64,000 nt of DNA from Thauera terpenica 58Eu (lineage in GTDB: Bacteria > Pseudomonadota > Gammaproteobacteria > Burkholderiales > Rhodocyclaceae), in the NCBI RefSeq assembly GCF_000443165.1, contig NZ_ATJV01000001.1:124001-188000 (forward strand), in the 5' to 3' direction. Positions 49,547 to 58,273 of the stretch are shown one piece after another (positions within the stretch are counted from its first letter, which is position 1; each line of letters opens with the position of its first letter). A program made the translations under genes and the position numbers. The notes below the pieces were generated by a model, which saw only the letters and a list, made by a program, of their open reading frames with translations, had not been told where the DNA came from and did no database searches.

Positions 49547-49606
49547 CACGGGTCGTCCCGTGAAAAACCGACGGTCGGCGCTTACAGCGGGCGGGGTCGT
49601 CCCCGC
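49547..49606 (-). ncRNA. Guanidine-II (mini-ykkC) riboswitch aptamer
   Basis: On the minus strand, hairpin P1 GCGGGG-ACGA-CCCCGC (49606-49591) and hairpin P2 CACGGG-ACGA-CCCGTG (49562-49547) are separated by 28 nt. Both are perfect 6-bp stems with identical ACGA tetraloops. Family knowledge: guanidine-II riboswitches consist of two such hairpins with ACGR loops that kiss upon guanidine binding and free the ribosome site. Here the next gene is a PACE-family efflux pump starting 47 nt after P2. Confidence 0.85.
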
Positions 49607-49620
49607 ATCGGAACCAGAAC

Positions 49621-49636
49621 GGCCGCGTGCGCGGCC
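49621..49636 (-). other. 5' hairpin of the PACE leader
   Basis: GGCCGC-GCAC-GCGGCC on the minus strand, 14 nt before P1 and right after the predicted transcription start. Perfect 6-bp stem; its role is unknown, possibly 5'-end protection. Confidence 0.4.
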
Positions 49637-49642
49637 ACCTTC

Positions 49643-49672
49643 CTTGTAGCAAATCGACAGTCAAGCTGGCAA
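49643..49672 (-). promoter_or_regulatory. Candidate promoter of the riboswitch-PACE transcript
   Basis: Minus-strand TTGCCA (49672-49667) and TACAAG (49648-49643) with an 18-bp spacer. The start would be near 49636, giving a leader of about 137 nt that includes both ACGA hairpins. Confidence 0.45.
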
Positions 49673-49976
49673 GCGCATCACGCATCACACCAGACCGTGC
49701 GAGCACAAGGCCTCTCCGCTGCGCACCGCCAGGATGGTGCACGACGGCGTCGCGGCTGCACCCTGTTACAACGCCTCCAACCCAAGCCCCCGGACACGGG
49801 CCATGAGCACCGCCTCCGGACTCCTTGCCGACTCCAAGCCTGCCGAGCTTCGATTCAGCACCATCGCAGGCTGGATCCATGCCACCAAGCGGCTAAACTG
49901 TTCACCCAAGCAACTCTCTCAGAGCGATTCCATCGCCACGTCCTGGGCGACGCGGCGACATCGCAAGGTTTCATAC
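49673..49976. other. Intergenic region before the MFS gene
   Basis: About 300 bp with no recognised gene or RNA. An open frame extends upstream of the MFS start from 49734, but its translation is compositionally irregular and lacks family similarity. No clear promoter was identified for the MFS gene. Confidence 0.45.
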
Positions 49977-51338
49977 ATGCTCACCACCCTACTCCCGACC
50001 GGCGCGCTCTTTGCCGGTGTAGCTCTTTTGTTGCTCGGCTCCGGCCTGCTCAATACCGTCGTCGCACTGCGTGGCAGTCTGGAAGGTTTTTCCGACACCA
50101 CGCTCGGCCTGATCGGCTCCACCTATTTCCTCGGCTACTTTCTCGGCACCTTCATTGCGCCACGCCTGATCCGGCGCATGGGCCATATACGCGCCTTCGC
50201 CTTCTTCGGCGCGGCGGTGGCCGTGTGCATGTTGTTGCACGCCCTCATCGTCCATGCCCTGTTCTGGATGCTGCTGCGCGTCATCACCGGCGTTGCGCTG
50301 GTGGGCTTCTATGCCGTGATCGAGAGCTGGCTCAACGAGCAAACCCCCGCCGCACGTCGTGGCCAGGTCTTTGCCGTGTACATGGCGGTCAACCTGCTCG
50401 CGCTCGCTGGAGCCCAGCAACTGTTGCGCGTGGACGGGCCGGAGAGTTTCACCCTGTTCGCGATTGCCGCCATCTTCGTGTGCCTGTCACTGCTGCCGAT
50501 GACCATGACACGCCTGCCGCAACCCCAGATCGGGCACGCCGCGAAGCTCGACCTGGGCATGGTGTGGCGGGCCGCGCCGGCGGCTTTCGTGGGAGCGATC
50601 TCTTCAGGCATCGCAATGGGCGCGTTCTGGAGTCTGGGCCCGATCTACGGCGAGCGCATCGGCCTCGACGCCGGCGGCATCGCAATGCTGATGACCAGCG
50701 CCATTCTCGGCGGCGCCCTGCTGCAGTGGCCTATCGGCCATCTGTCTGACAGCGGCGATCGCCGCAAAGCCCTCGGCATGGTCGCCACCGCGGCCACCGT
50801 CACCGCTGCGGTGATGGTCGCGATGGGCAGTTTCGAGATGGTCGCGCTGGTCGGGTTCTTCATCTTCGGTGGCGCGGCATTCACCGTTTACCCGATCGTG
50901 GTCGCGCACCTCATCGACCACCTGCATCAGCACGACATCCTCGCCGGCAACACCGGCATCCTCTTCCTGCACGGAGTCGGCGCAGCGGTCGGGCCGCTGA
51001 TCGCGGGCGGACTCCTGGAGTATGTCGGCCCCACCGGTCTGCCCCTGCACTTTGCCATCTCGTTCGCACCACTGGCGATTTTCGCGCTGCTGCAGGCCAG
51101 GCGCAGCAAGGACGAAATCATCGATGAGGCGGCGGAATTCGCACCGATGTTGCGCACCTCGCCGGTCGCACTCGACATGGTGTCACCCGACGCGGAGACA
51201 GACTCGGCGCCCGCCTGCGCCACGGCAGACAAGGGCGAAGAAGACGGCGCGCCCGCGGTCGCTGCTGCCGAAACAGCGGCAGCAGCGACCGAAAAGGGTC
51301 GGGACATCGACTCCATACCGCCCATGCAGAGCCAATAG
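49977..51338 (+). CDS. MFS transporter
   Basis: A 453-aa major facilitator with 12 membrane segments in about 390 residues. Seen: STYFLGYFLGTFIAPRLIRR near residue 45 (loop 2-3 motif region) and ESWLNEQ near 118, as in the YcaD-like/ Gph-sugar-like subgroup. The last ~70 residues are an Ala/Glu-rich cytoplasmic tail. ATG 49977 is chosen with AAGG nine bases upstream, since the first membrane helix starts immediately after it. Substrate unknown. Confidence 0.87.
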   Translation: MLTTLLPTGALFAGVALLLLGSGLLNTVVALRGSLEGFSDTTLGLIGSTYFLGYFLGTFIAPRLIRRMGHIRAFAFFGAAVAVCMLLHALIVHALFWMLLRVITGVALVGFYAVIESWLNEQTPAARRGQVFAVYMAVNLLALAGAQQLLRVDGPESFTLFAIAAIFVCLSLLPMTMTRLPQPQIGHAAKLDLGMVWRAAPAAFVGAISSGIAMGAFWSLGPIYGERIGLDAGGIAMLMTSAILGGALLQWPIGHLSDSGDRRKALGMVATAATVTAAVMVAMGSFEMVALVGFFIFGGAAFTVYPIVVAHLIDHLHQHDILAGNTGILFLHGVGAAVGPLIAGGLLEYVGPTGLPLHFAISFAPLAIFALLQARRSKDEIIDEAAEFAPMLRTSPVALDMVSPDAETDSAPACATADKGEEDGAPAVAAAETAAAATEKGRDIDSIPPMQSQ

Positions 51339-51429
51339 TTGCTGCCGCCCTCAGCAGAACCTTCGCAACAGCGGAAATCGAAGCGTTTGTTCATTTCAAT
51401 CGCCGTCACGACGCAGGCTGACGCGGAGC

Positions 51430-52368
51430 TCAGCCTGCCATCCGCTGCGCCCACCACAGGTAGAGCGGAATCCCCAGCACCAGGTTGAAGGGGAAGGTCA
51501 CCGCCAGCGCGGCTGCCACCCCCAGGGCCGGGTTGGCCTCGGGCACCGCGATGCGCATCGCGGTGGGCGCGGCAATGTAAGACGCGCTGCCAGCCAGCGT
51601 CATCATCAGCACCGTGCCGCCCAGACCCAGATCCATCGCCTGCGCCACGCCCCAGCCGCCCAGCGCCAGCACCGGCGGCAAGCTCAGCGCGCAGCCGATC
51701 AGGAACAACCCGGCACGGCGCAGATCGGGCAGGCGCTCGGCCGCGACCAAGCCCATCTCAAGCAGGAACAGGCACAGCGCTCCCTTGAACAGATCCACGA
51801 ACAAGGGCGCCAGCGGCGCCGCACCTTCGGGGCCAGCCGCCCAGCCGATGAGGATGCCCCCGCCCAGCAACAGCACGCTCTTGTTTGCCAGCACTTCGTG
51901 CACCAGGGCCGCGGTGGCCGAGCTACCGTCGCTGGAACGCTGGCCCAAGCGCGCAAGCAAGGTGGCGACGATGAGCGCCGGCGCCTCCATCAGCGCCGCC
52001 AGCAGCGCGAGATGGCCTTCGACCTCGACGCCCCGCCCCGCCAGCACGGCCGCGCCCACGGCGAAGGTGACGATGCTCACCGAACCATAGTGCGCCGCCA
52101 GCGAGGCGGCATCGGCCCGGCCAAAGCGCAAGCGGAAGAGCGGAAACACGAAAAGCGGGATCACCGCCCCCAGGCCCATGGCCAGCCCAGCATCGCGCCA
52201 CAGGGCGACATTCTCCGCGCGTGCAATCTCCACCCCGCCCTTCAGGCCGATGGCCAGCAGCAGGTAGATGGACAGGGTTTCAAACACTGCCGCCGGCAGG
52301 CGCAGGCCACTCTTGAGCAGCGAGGCCACAGCGCCGAGGGCAAAAAAGAAGGGAACAGCATCGATCAT
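51430..52368 (-). CDS. sbtA: SbtA-like sodium-dependent bicarbonate transporter
   Basis: A 312-aa inner-membrane protein with about ten helices and an internally repeated fold typical of SbtA: an ETLSIYLLLAIGLKGGVEIA stretch near residue 20, a central hydrophilic LARLGQRSSDG loop, and GGTVLMMTLAGSASYIAAPT near 258. It should import bicarbonate with Na+. No SbtB (PII-like) gene adjoins. A LysR-type gene is divergent, with an AT-rich operator-like region between them. ATG 52368 drops 30 unconserved residues. Confidence 0.87.
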   Translation of the reverse strand: MIDAVPFFFALGAVASLLKSGLRLPAAVFETLSIYLLLAIGLKGGVEIARAENVALWRDAGLAMGLGAVIPLFVFPLFRLRFGRADAASLAAHYGSVSIVTFAVGAAVLAGRGVEVEGHLALLAALMEAPALIVATLLARLGQRSSDGSSATAALVHEVLANKSVLLLGGGILIGWAAGPEGAAPLAPLFVDLFKGALCLFLLEMGLVAAERLPDLRRAGLFLIGCALSLPPVLALGGWGVAQAMDLGLGGTVLMMTLAGSASYIAAPTAMRIAVPEANPALGVAAALAVTFPFNLVLGIPLYLWWAQRMAG

Positions 52369-52486
52369 CGTCTGGTTTCCTGAGAATGTACGGGTAGGCC
52401 GCGCGTAGCAGCGGCTGCCTGGGATGGCTTGAGGCGCATTTTGCCGCAGCGCACACATACAGAAAAATCATTTATTCTTTTTGTTT

Positions 52487-52504
52487 TTATAGATTTTTAT
52501 CTAT
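52487..52504. promoter_or_regulatory. LysR-type operator between sbtA and its regulator
   Basis: ATAGAT-TTTT-ATCTAT (52489-52504) is a perfect 6-bp inverted repeat in an AT-rich patch. The overlapping TTA-N7-TTA (52487-52499) fits the TNA-N7-TNA pattern described for CbbR sites. It lies 10 bp before the LysR start and about 120 bp from sbtA. Confidence 0.5.
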
Positions 52505-52513
52505 GTATAAATC

Positions 52514-53443
52514 ATGCGCCTGACCCTTCACCAACTACGCCTGCTACTCGCCGTCACCCGCGAGGGCAGCGTCTCGCGCGCCGCCCAGCGCCTGCACCTC
52601 ACCCAGCCCACGCTGTCGACCCAGCTGCGCCAGCTCGCCGAACAGGTCGGCTTGCCACTGTTCGAGCGCGTCGGCCGCCGCCTGCATCTGACACCGGCGG
52701 GCGAGGTCGTGGTGGCAAGCGCAACGCGGCTGGAGCAGGAGCTCGAGCTGCTCGACGAGACGCTTGCCGAGCTGCGCGGCGACATCGGCGGGCGCCTGCG
52801 CCTGGCCGTGGTCAGCACCGCGGAGACCTTCATCCCCCGCCTGCTGGGCGAGTTCCGGCGCGAACGTCCGGCGGTGGAAGTGTCGTTGGTGGTATTGAAC
52901 CGCGACGCCGTGCTGCGCCGGCTGGCAGACAACCTCGACGACCTCTACATCATGAGCCGCCCACCGCTGGCGCCGCCGGTGGTCGCCACGCCCTTTCTCG
53001 CCAACCCGCTGGTGGTGATCGCCGCCGCCGACCATGCGCTGGCCAGCCACAGCGGCGTGGCGCCGAGTGCGCTGGCCGATGAGGAGTTCGTCTTGCGTGA
53101 GCCCGGCTCGGGCACACGTCAGGCGGCAGAAGCCTTCTTCGCCAGCCATGGCCTGACGCTGCGCCCGCGCCTGGAGCTGGGCAGCAACGAAGCCGTCAGG
53201 CAGGCGGTGGCGGGCGGACTGGGCTTGTCACTGATGTCGGCACACGCGCTCGCGCATGCGGCCGAAGAGGGCATTGCCGTCCTGGCGGTTGAAGACACGC
53301 CGGTCATTACCCACTGGCAGGTGGTGCATCCCAGCGGCAAACGCCTCACTCCGCTGGCGGATGCCTTTCTACGCTTTCTGCAGGCACGCGCTCCGGAGCT
53401 GAATCGGGCGGCACAGGCACGGCTGGCAGCGGCACGGCACTAG
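52514..53443 (+). CDS. LysR-family transcriptional regulator (CbbR-like)
   Basis: A 309-aa regulator: N-terminal winged HTH (GSVSRAAQRLHLTQPTLSTQL near residue 19) and the co-inducer domain from about 90 on, beginning RLRLAVVSTAETFIPRLL. These features resemble CbbR/CynR-type regulators of carbon fixation genes. Divergence from a bicarbonate transporter suggests it controls that gene in response to a metabolite. The last 98 bp overlap the PBP gene on the other strand. Confidence 0.9.
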   Translation: MRLTLHQLRLLLAVTREGSVSRAAQRLHLTQPTLSTQLRQLAEQVGLPLFERVGRRLHLTPAGEVVVASATRLEQELELLDETLAELRGDIGGRLRLAVVSTAETFIPRLLGEFRRERPAVEVSLVVLNRDAVLRRLADNLDDLYIMSRPPLAPPVVATPFLANPLVVIAAADHALASHSGVAPSALADEEFVLREPGSGTRQAAEAFFASHGLTLRPRLELGSNEAVRQAVAGGLGLSLMSAHALAHAAEEGIAVLAVEDTPVITHWQVVHPSGKRLTPLADAFLRFLQARAPELNRAAQARLAAARH

Positions 53444-56400
53444 CCGCGCCACCGTCGATGCGCCCCATGCGCAGGCGCGGCAAGGGTGCGGCATCACGGG
53501 CCGCGACCTCGCCACCCGCCACAACTTCGTCCCTGGCTACAGCCTCTTCCCTGGCTACAAGGTCACCGGCTGCAAGGTCACCGTTCACCGGCGCGGCCTG
53601 CCCGCCTGCTGGCATCAGCTCTTCCAGCGCCGGACACGCCTTGTCCGCACCCGCCTCCAGCTGCGGCAGCAGCGCCGTCGCCATCGACTTCAGGATCTGC
53701 ACCGGCAGCGCCGAAGTAAAACGATGGGCGGCCGCGTCAGCTCCGATCACGTAGGCGGTGAGCACGCCAAAATGGCGCGGGCCGAGATAGAACACGAAGG
53801 TCGCCGTGCGGTTGAGCGCCGTGCCTGCACGCCCCCCGATGACGATGCGGTTGTCGCCAGTACCGGTCTTGCCGCCCAAGGTCAGCTCGCTGCCATCGGC
53901 AAGCCGGAAACTGCCCGCCAGGCGACGTGCGGTGCCACTTTCAACCACATCCGACAGCGCCCCGCGCAGGGCTGCTGCCACCTCCGGCGCCATCACCTGC
54001 TCGCCCGCGCCCGCGCGCACCGCGAAGGCGGTCTCGTAGGGCGTGGCCATGGCGAAGCGCAGGCGGTCGATGCGCAGCGTTGGCAGGCGCACGCCGTCGT
54101 TGACGATGATGCCCATCAACTCGGCGAGCGCCGCCGGACGGTCTCCCGAGCTGCCCAGGGCCGTTGCCAGCGAGGGCACGAGATGGCCGAAGGGATAGCC
54201 CAGCCGCGCCCAGCGCCTATGGATGTCGAGGAAGGCCTCGACCTCGAGCATGGTGAAGATGCGCGAATCCTGCGCGCTGCGCGAGCGCGTGCGAAACAGC
54301 CAGCGGTACACCGCCTGACGCTGCTCGGCGCTGGCCGCCAGCGCATCGGCCAGGCTGGCCTGGGGGTGCTGCATGCGATAGCCGACCAGCCACAGCTCGA
54401 GCGGATGCACGCGCGCCACATAGCCGCGATCGGGCAGATCAAAGGCTTGCGGCGCGTTACGGCTGTAAAGCTGGGCAATGCGCGCCTCAGTCAGCGCGGC
54501 ATCGCCCAGGCGACGTGCGAGGAAGGCGGCGAGCGCGGCCGGCGGCGCTTCCGGTTCGAGATAGCGAAACACCGCCGACAGGCGCTCGGCGCTGGGGCGC
54601 AGGCCGTCGAGCAGCAAGCTGCGCATCTCTTCTGCCGAGCGCCCCTCGTACTTGCGCCAGAAGCGGCGCACGAAGGTCTGCCCCTCACGGTCGGCGAAAC
54701 GCGCCAGATACTCGGCGCGGCGCGGGTCCTCGGCGTCTTCCAGCAGCTGCGCCGTGCTGCCCGGCACCTGGTACATGGTGTAGCGCACGATCTCGCGCAT
54801 CAGGCGCACGAAAGGCAGGTTGATCGAGGCCCGCAGCGCTTCGCGCAGGGTGGGTTCGCGGCCATTGTCGCTGGCGTTGAAGTTGCCGAAAGTATGCACA
54901 CCCCCGCCGGTAAAGAAACTCTCGCCCGGGCTGGCGGAGAAACGGCGTTCGAGCGCGGCCTCGAGCATGGCCGGCAAGCTACGGTCGCTGGTGGTCGCCA
55001 GATGGTCGATGGCCCAGCGCGTGAGCCTGTCCTGGCGTGCGACCTCCACCCGGCGCAGCGCCGGCACGTCGAGCACGGCAAGGCGGGCGTGCACTTCAGC
55101 CACGATCTCGAGGTAAGTGCTCAACACGCGCAGCTTGGCGGTGGAGCCGAGCTCGAGCTTGCTGCCCTCGTTGATGTCGAGCGGCTGGTCGGTGGTGTCG
55201 GTCTGCACGCGCACGCGGTTGCCGCCGGGCGTGCGTTCGACCAGGGTGAAGCTGTAACGCACCGCACCCAAGCTCGCCGGCACCAGCATGCGCTCACCGA
55301 GCAGGCCCTGGCTGCGGGCGAAGTCGGCGTCGGACAGGCGGTTCAGGTAAGTACCGACCGCCTGCTGCAAGTCGCCATGCAGCGTGGCGTCAAGCTCGGC
55401 GTCGAGCCGATCGAGGCTGTACAGCGAGCTGCCGAGCATGCCCGCCAGGCGTGCGCGCACAGCGGTCGAGCCCTTGCCCGGGCGCGCCGGCAGCAAGGCC
55501 GGGTCAGCGGCGAGCTCACGGAATGACAGGGGTTGTGCCAGTGCGGCCTCACGCAGCGCCGCGCTGATGATGCCTGCGCCGGCCAGCAGGCGCAGGTGGG
55601 CGTCGGTGCTGCGGCTCAGTTCGTCGCGGCCACGCGCCAGATACCAGGTCGGGCGACGGTGGGCAATCATCAACGCCACCACCTGGCGCAGCGCCCGGCC
55701 CTGCGCGCGCAAGACCTCACCCTGCCCATCCACCGCCGACAGCAGCGCATTGACACGGGCAAAGTCCGCCGCAAACCACACCCACAAGCCGTCGCCCAGG
55801 CCATTGACTTCGCCATGGCCGGGCGCGGCCGAGAGCGGCACAGTGTTGAGGTAGTCCAGCACCAGGCGGCGGCGCACCGGCAGCGTATTCTCGCCCTCGC
55901 GGTAGGCGCGTACGCTGGCCGACACCATCTGGCGCAGCTTCTCGCGCGCATCAAAGGTGATGCCGTCGGGCGAATGGCGGTACTTCTCGATCTGCGTCGC
56001 CAGCGTGCTGCCGCCCGGGGCGTCAAGGTCGGCATTGAACATGCGCCCCACTTGCGCCAGCGCAGCGCGCGCGAAACGCGGCCAGTCCACCGCCGGGTTC
56101 AGCGTCGGCCGCGACTCATCGAGCAGATCGCGGTTCTCGATGAACAGCAAGGTCTGCGCCACCACCGCGGGCACGGCGGCAAAGTCGGCGTAGCTGCGCT
56201 CGGGGTAGCGAAAGTCGTAGAGCGGTGCGCCACGACAATCGCGCACATCGAGCCCGGCGCGCGTTTTCTCCGCATAGGGCGGGGAGAACCCCTGATCGAC
56301 GTAGTCCAGCAAAGCCGGGCTGAAGCGGGTCTGGGCAGTGAGGGCGAAACCACGCGCTTGCAGACGCTCGATGAAACGCGGCAGCTCAGTGTAGCCCAGG

Positions 56401-56666
56401 CGCTGATCGAAGGGGCCGTGTGCCGGATAGCGCACGGCATCGCTGTGGCCTGCAACGCGCGCATAGTCGAGCTGTGCAGCATGGCGGCTGATGAGGCGCG
56501 CCTGCAGGCGCGAGTTGTGCAGTTCGTGCGCCAGCAACACGCCCCCCGCCACCAGCGCCACCAGCACGCTGATCAGGATTGCCGCGCCCAGCACATGCAG
56601 CGGCCGCACGCGACGCGGGCGCGATGTGACAGACCTGCGGGCGGAAGAGGGTGTGCGGGAATTCAC
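53346..56666 (-). CDS. Large class A penicillin-binding protein
   Basis: A bifunctional peptidoglycan synthase of 1106 aa. One membrane anchor (about residues 25-47), then a GT51 glycosyltransferase (IENRDLLDE near 175 in place of EDRxF, and GGSTLATQIEK near 220), then a transpeptidase with SxxK in LGSTAKLR near 505, SxN in ASINLPF near 615 and LGGKTGTGDN near 950. The C-terminal ~100 residues are Ala/Pro-rich with short repeats. It differs from PBP1a/1b in motif detail and may serve a special condition. Confidence 0.88.
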   Translation of the reverse strand: MNSRTPSSARRSVTSRPRRVRPLHVLGAAILISVLVALVAGGVLLAHELHNSRLQARLISRHAAQLDYARVAGHSDAVRYPAHGPFDQRLGYTELPRFIERLQARGFALTAQTRFSPALLDYVDQGFSPPYAEKTRAGLDVRDCRGAPLYDFRYPERSYADFAAVPAVVAQTLLFIENRDLLDESRPTLNPAVDWPRFARAALAQVGRMFNADLDAPGGSTLATQIEKYRHSPDGITFDAREKLRQMVSASVRAYREGENTLPVRRRLVLDYLNTVPLSAAPGHGEVNGLGDGLWVWFAADFARVNALLSAVDGQGEVLRAQGRALRQVVALMIAHRRPTWYLARGRDELSRSTDAHLRLLAGAGIISAALREAALAQPLSFRELAADPALLPARPGKGSTAVRARLAGMLGSSLYSLDRLDAELDATLHGDLQQAVGTYLNRLSDADFARSQGLLGERMLVPASLGAVRYSFTLVERTPGGNRVRVQTDTTDQPLDINEGSKLELGSTAKLRVLSTYLEIVAEVHARLAVLDVPALRRVEVARQDRLTRWAIDHLATTSDRSLPAMLEAALERRFSASPGESFFTGGGVHTFGNFNASDNGREPTLREALRASINLPFVRLMREIVRYTMYQVPGSTAQLLEDAEDPRRAEYLARFADREGQTFVRRFWRKYEGRSAEEMRSLLLDGLRPSAERLSAVFRYLEPEAPPAALAAFLARRLGDAALTEARIAQLYSRNAPQAFDLPDRGYVARVHPLELWLVGYRMQHPQASLADALAASAEQRQAVYRWLFRTRSRSAQDSRIFTMLEVEAFLDIHRRWARLGYPFGHLVPSLATALGSSGDRPAALAELMGIIVNDGVRLPTLRIDRLRFAMATPYETAFAVRAGAGEQVMAPEVAAALRGALSDVVESGTARRLAGSFRLADGSELTLGGKTGTGDNRIVIGGRAGTALNRTATFVFYLGPRHFGVLTAYVIGADAAAHRFTSALPVQILKSMATALLPQLEAGADKACPALEELMPAGGQAAPVNGDLAAGDLVAREEAVARDEVVAGGEVAARDAAPLPRLRMGRIDGGAASAVPLPAVPVPPDSAPERVPAESVERHPPAE
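53527..53590. repeat. Degenerate short tandem repeats in PBP C-terminus
   Basis: Imperfect units of 15-18 bp containing TCCCTGGCTACA (twice) and CAAGGTCACCG (twice). They encode the repeated acidic/Ala tail (GDLxA, VAREE, VARDE motifs). Such tracts may vary in copy number between strains. Confidence 0.55.
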
Positions 56667-56801
56667 CGCGTGACGGATCGATATTGCATTGCGTCAATTA
56701 TCCGCAATTTGGTGCGGAAAAATGACACTGTTACAGCCACACAACAGGAAGCCAGATCGGCAGGCGAAGCGGCCGCCAGCGTGCTGTCACGCCGCAGGCG
56801 C

Positions 56802-57941
56802 TCAAACGCCAAGCGCCTGCTGCAGATCCTCTAGCAGGTCCGCCACCGGCTCGATGCCCACCGACAGCCGCAACAGGTCCGGCGGGCAGCGACTGGTCGG
56901 CCCCTCCACGCTGGCACGGTGCTCGATCAGGCTCTCGACCGAGCCCAGCGAGGTGGCGCGCTTGAACACCCGCACCCGCGCCGCCACCTCACGCGCAGCG
57001 TCCTCACCCGCCCGCACCCGGATCGACAGCATGCCGCCGAAGCCTCCGCTCATCTGCGCCGCAGCGATCGCGTGCCCCGGATGCGAGGGCAGGCCCGGAT
57101 ACAGCACCTGTGCAACCGCTGGGTGCTGCTCGAGCGCGCCCGCCAGCTGCAGCGCATTGGCGCAGGCGGCGCGCACGCGCAGGTGCAGGGTACGCATGCC
57201 TCGCAGCAGCAGCCAGGCCTCGAACGGCCCCAGCACCGCGCCCCCGAGGTTGCGCATGCTGCGCACGCGCTGCCACAGCGCCGAATCCTCACGCGTGATG
57301 AGGGCTCCGGCGACGACATCGGAATGCCCGTTGAGATACTTGGTGGCCGAATGCAGGACGATGTCGGCACCCAGCGCCAACGGCTGGCTCAGCACCGGCG
57401 TGGCCACGGTGGAGTCCACCAGCGTGTGCGCGCCATGCTTTTGCGCGAGCGCGATCGCAGCGCGCAGATCGGTCACTTCCCAGGTCGGGTTGGCCGGGGT
57501 CTCTATCCACAGCAGACGGGTGGGCGCGGCGGCGAGCTGACGGTCGAGATCGGCGAGGTCGACGTTGTCGTAGAAGGCGAGCTCGATGTAGCCGTGCTCG
57601 GCCAGGTCCAGCAGCCACTTGCGCAAACCCCAGTACATGGCCCGTGGCGCCACGACGCGATCGCCCGCCTGCAATGCCTGCAACACAGCGCTTGCTGCGG
57701 CATGACCGGAGGCAAACACGAGCGCCTGCGTACCGCCTTCGAGCTGGCGCAATACCTCTTCCACCTCGATGTAGGCCGGGCTGCCGTCACGCGAGTACAT
57801 CCGCCCTCCGGGATAGCCGCCATCCTCTCCACGCTCGAAGGTGCTGGCCAGGTGGATGGGCGGGACGATGTCCCGATAAGGCTCGGCAACACGGCCAAGA
57901 CCATGAACGGTGAGGGTTTCAAGTGAAGGCATGACGGACAT
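56802..57941 (-). CDS. Cys/Met metabolism PLP-dependent enzyme (cystathionine gamma-synthase-like)
   Basis: A 379-aa fold-type I PLP enzyme. Seen: the N-terminal PPIHLASTFERG and YSRDGSPAYIEVEEVLRQLEG, a SGHAAASAVLQAL cofactor-binding stretch near residue 78, WIETPANPTWEVTD near 145, and the PLP lysine in HSATKYLNGHSDVVAG near 200. Family members transfer or eliminate at the gamma carbon (MetB, MetZ, methionine gamma-lyase); sequence alone does not fix the reaction. Starts M1 (57941) and M4 are both possible. Confidence 0.88.
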   Translation of the reverse strand: MSVMPSLETLTVHGLGRVAEPYRDIVPPIHLASTFERGEDGGYPGGRMYSRDGSPAYIEVEEVLRQLEGGTQALVFASGHAAASAVLQALQAGDRVVAPRAMYWGLRKWLLDLAEHGYIELAFYDNVDLADLDRQLAAAPTRLLWIETPANPTWEVTDLRAAIALAQKHGAHTLVDSTVATPVLSQPLALGADIVLHSATKYLNGHSDVVAGALITREDSALWQRVRSMRNLGGAVLGPFEAWLLLRGMRTLHLRVRAACANALQLAGALEQHPAVAQVLYPGLPSHPGHAIAAAQMSGGFGGMLSIRVRAGEDAAREVAARVRVFKRATSLGSVESLIEHRASVEGPTSRCPPDLLRLSVGIEPVADLLEDLQQALGV

Positions 57942-58096
57942 TTCGGTGCGGCTCCGGGAGCTGAACGGATGAGCCAGTCATCTTAATGCAGCATGCCGCC
58001 GCCTGCGCCCCGAGCGCGCACGCATCGACCACAGGCAAGCATCAAGCTGGCAGGACTGCATGCTGCGCGAGCTGCAGCCAGGTGAAAAGAGTATTA

Positions 58097-58127
58097 TTTA
58101 CATTGATACAAATATATTTGCTAGAAT
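58097..58127 (+). promoter_or_regulatory. Candidate proV promoter with palindromic operator
   Basis: TTTACA (58097-58102) and TAGAAT (58122-58127) flank the perfect palindrome CAAATATATTTG (58109-58120). The 19-bp spacer is longer than optimal, as in promoters that need DNA distortion or an activator. Osmotic control is plausible from the ProU context. Confidence 0.5.
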
Positions 58128-58234
58128 ACAAACCTTACAACTCTAAATGCTGGCGTTTCAGTAGCACATAGCACAGCCTGTTCTGTGGTTGATCTTCGTG
58201 CTGCGTCCCGGCGTTACCGACTGCAAATGCATCT

Positions 58235-58273
58235 CCGCCACCCTGGCGGCATGGCCGGCTCTTTTCCGGCCAT
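58235..58273 (+). other. Two hairpins in the proV leader
   Basis: CCGCC-ACCCT-GGCGG (58235-58249) followed by ATGGCCGG-CTCTTTT-CCGGCCAT (58251-58273), then TTGTTG. The second stem resembles a weak terminator or attenuator about 70 nt before proV. Confidence 0.5.

Noticed and set aside
53724-55526. 600-codon plus-strand frame antisense to the class A PBP
   Set aside because: Shadow frame; the minus-strand PBP has complete GT51 and transpeptidase motifs.
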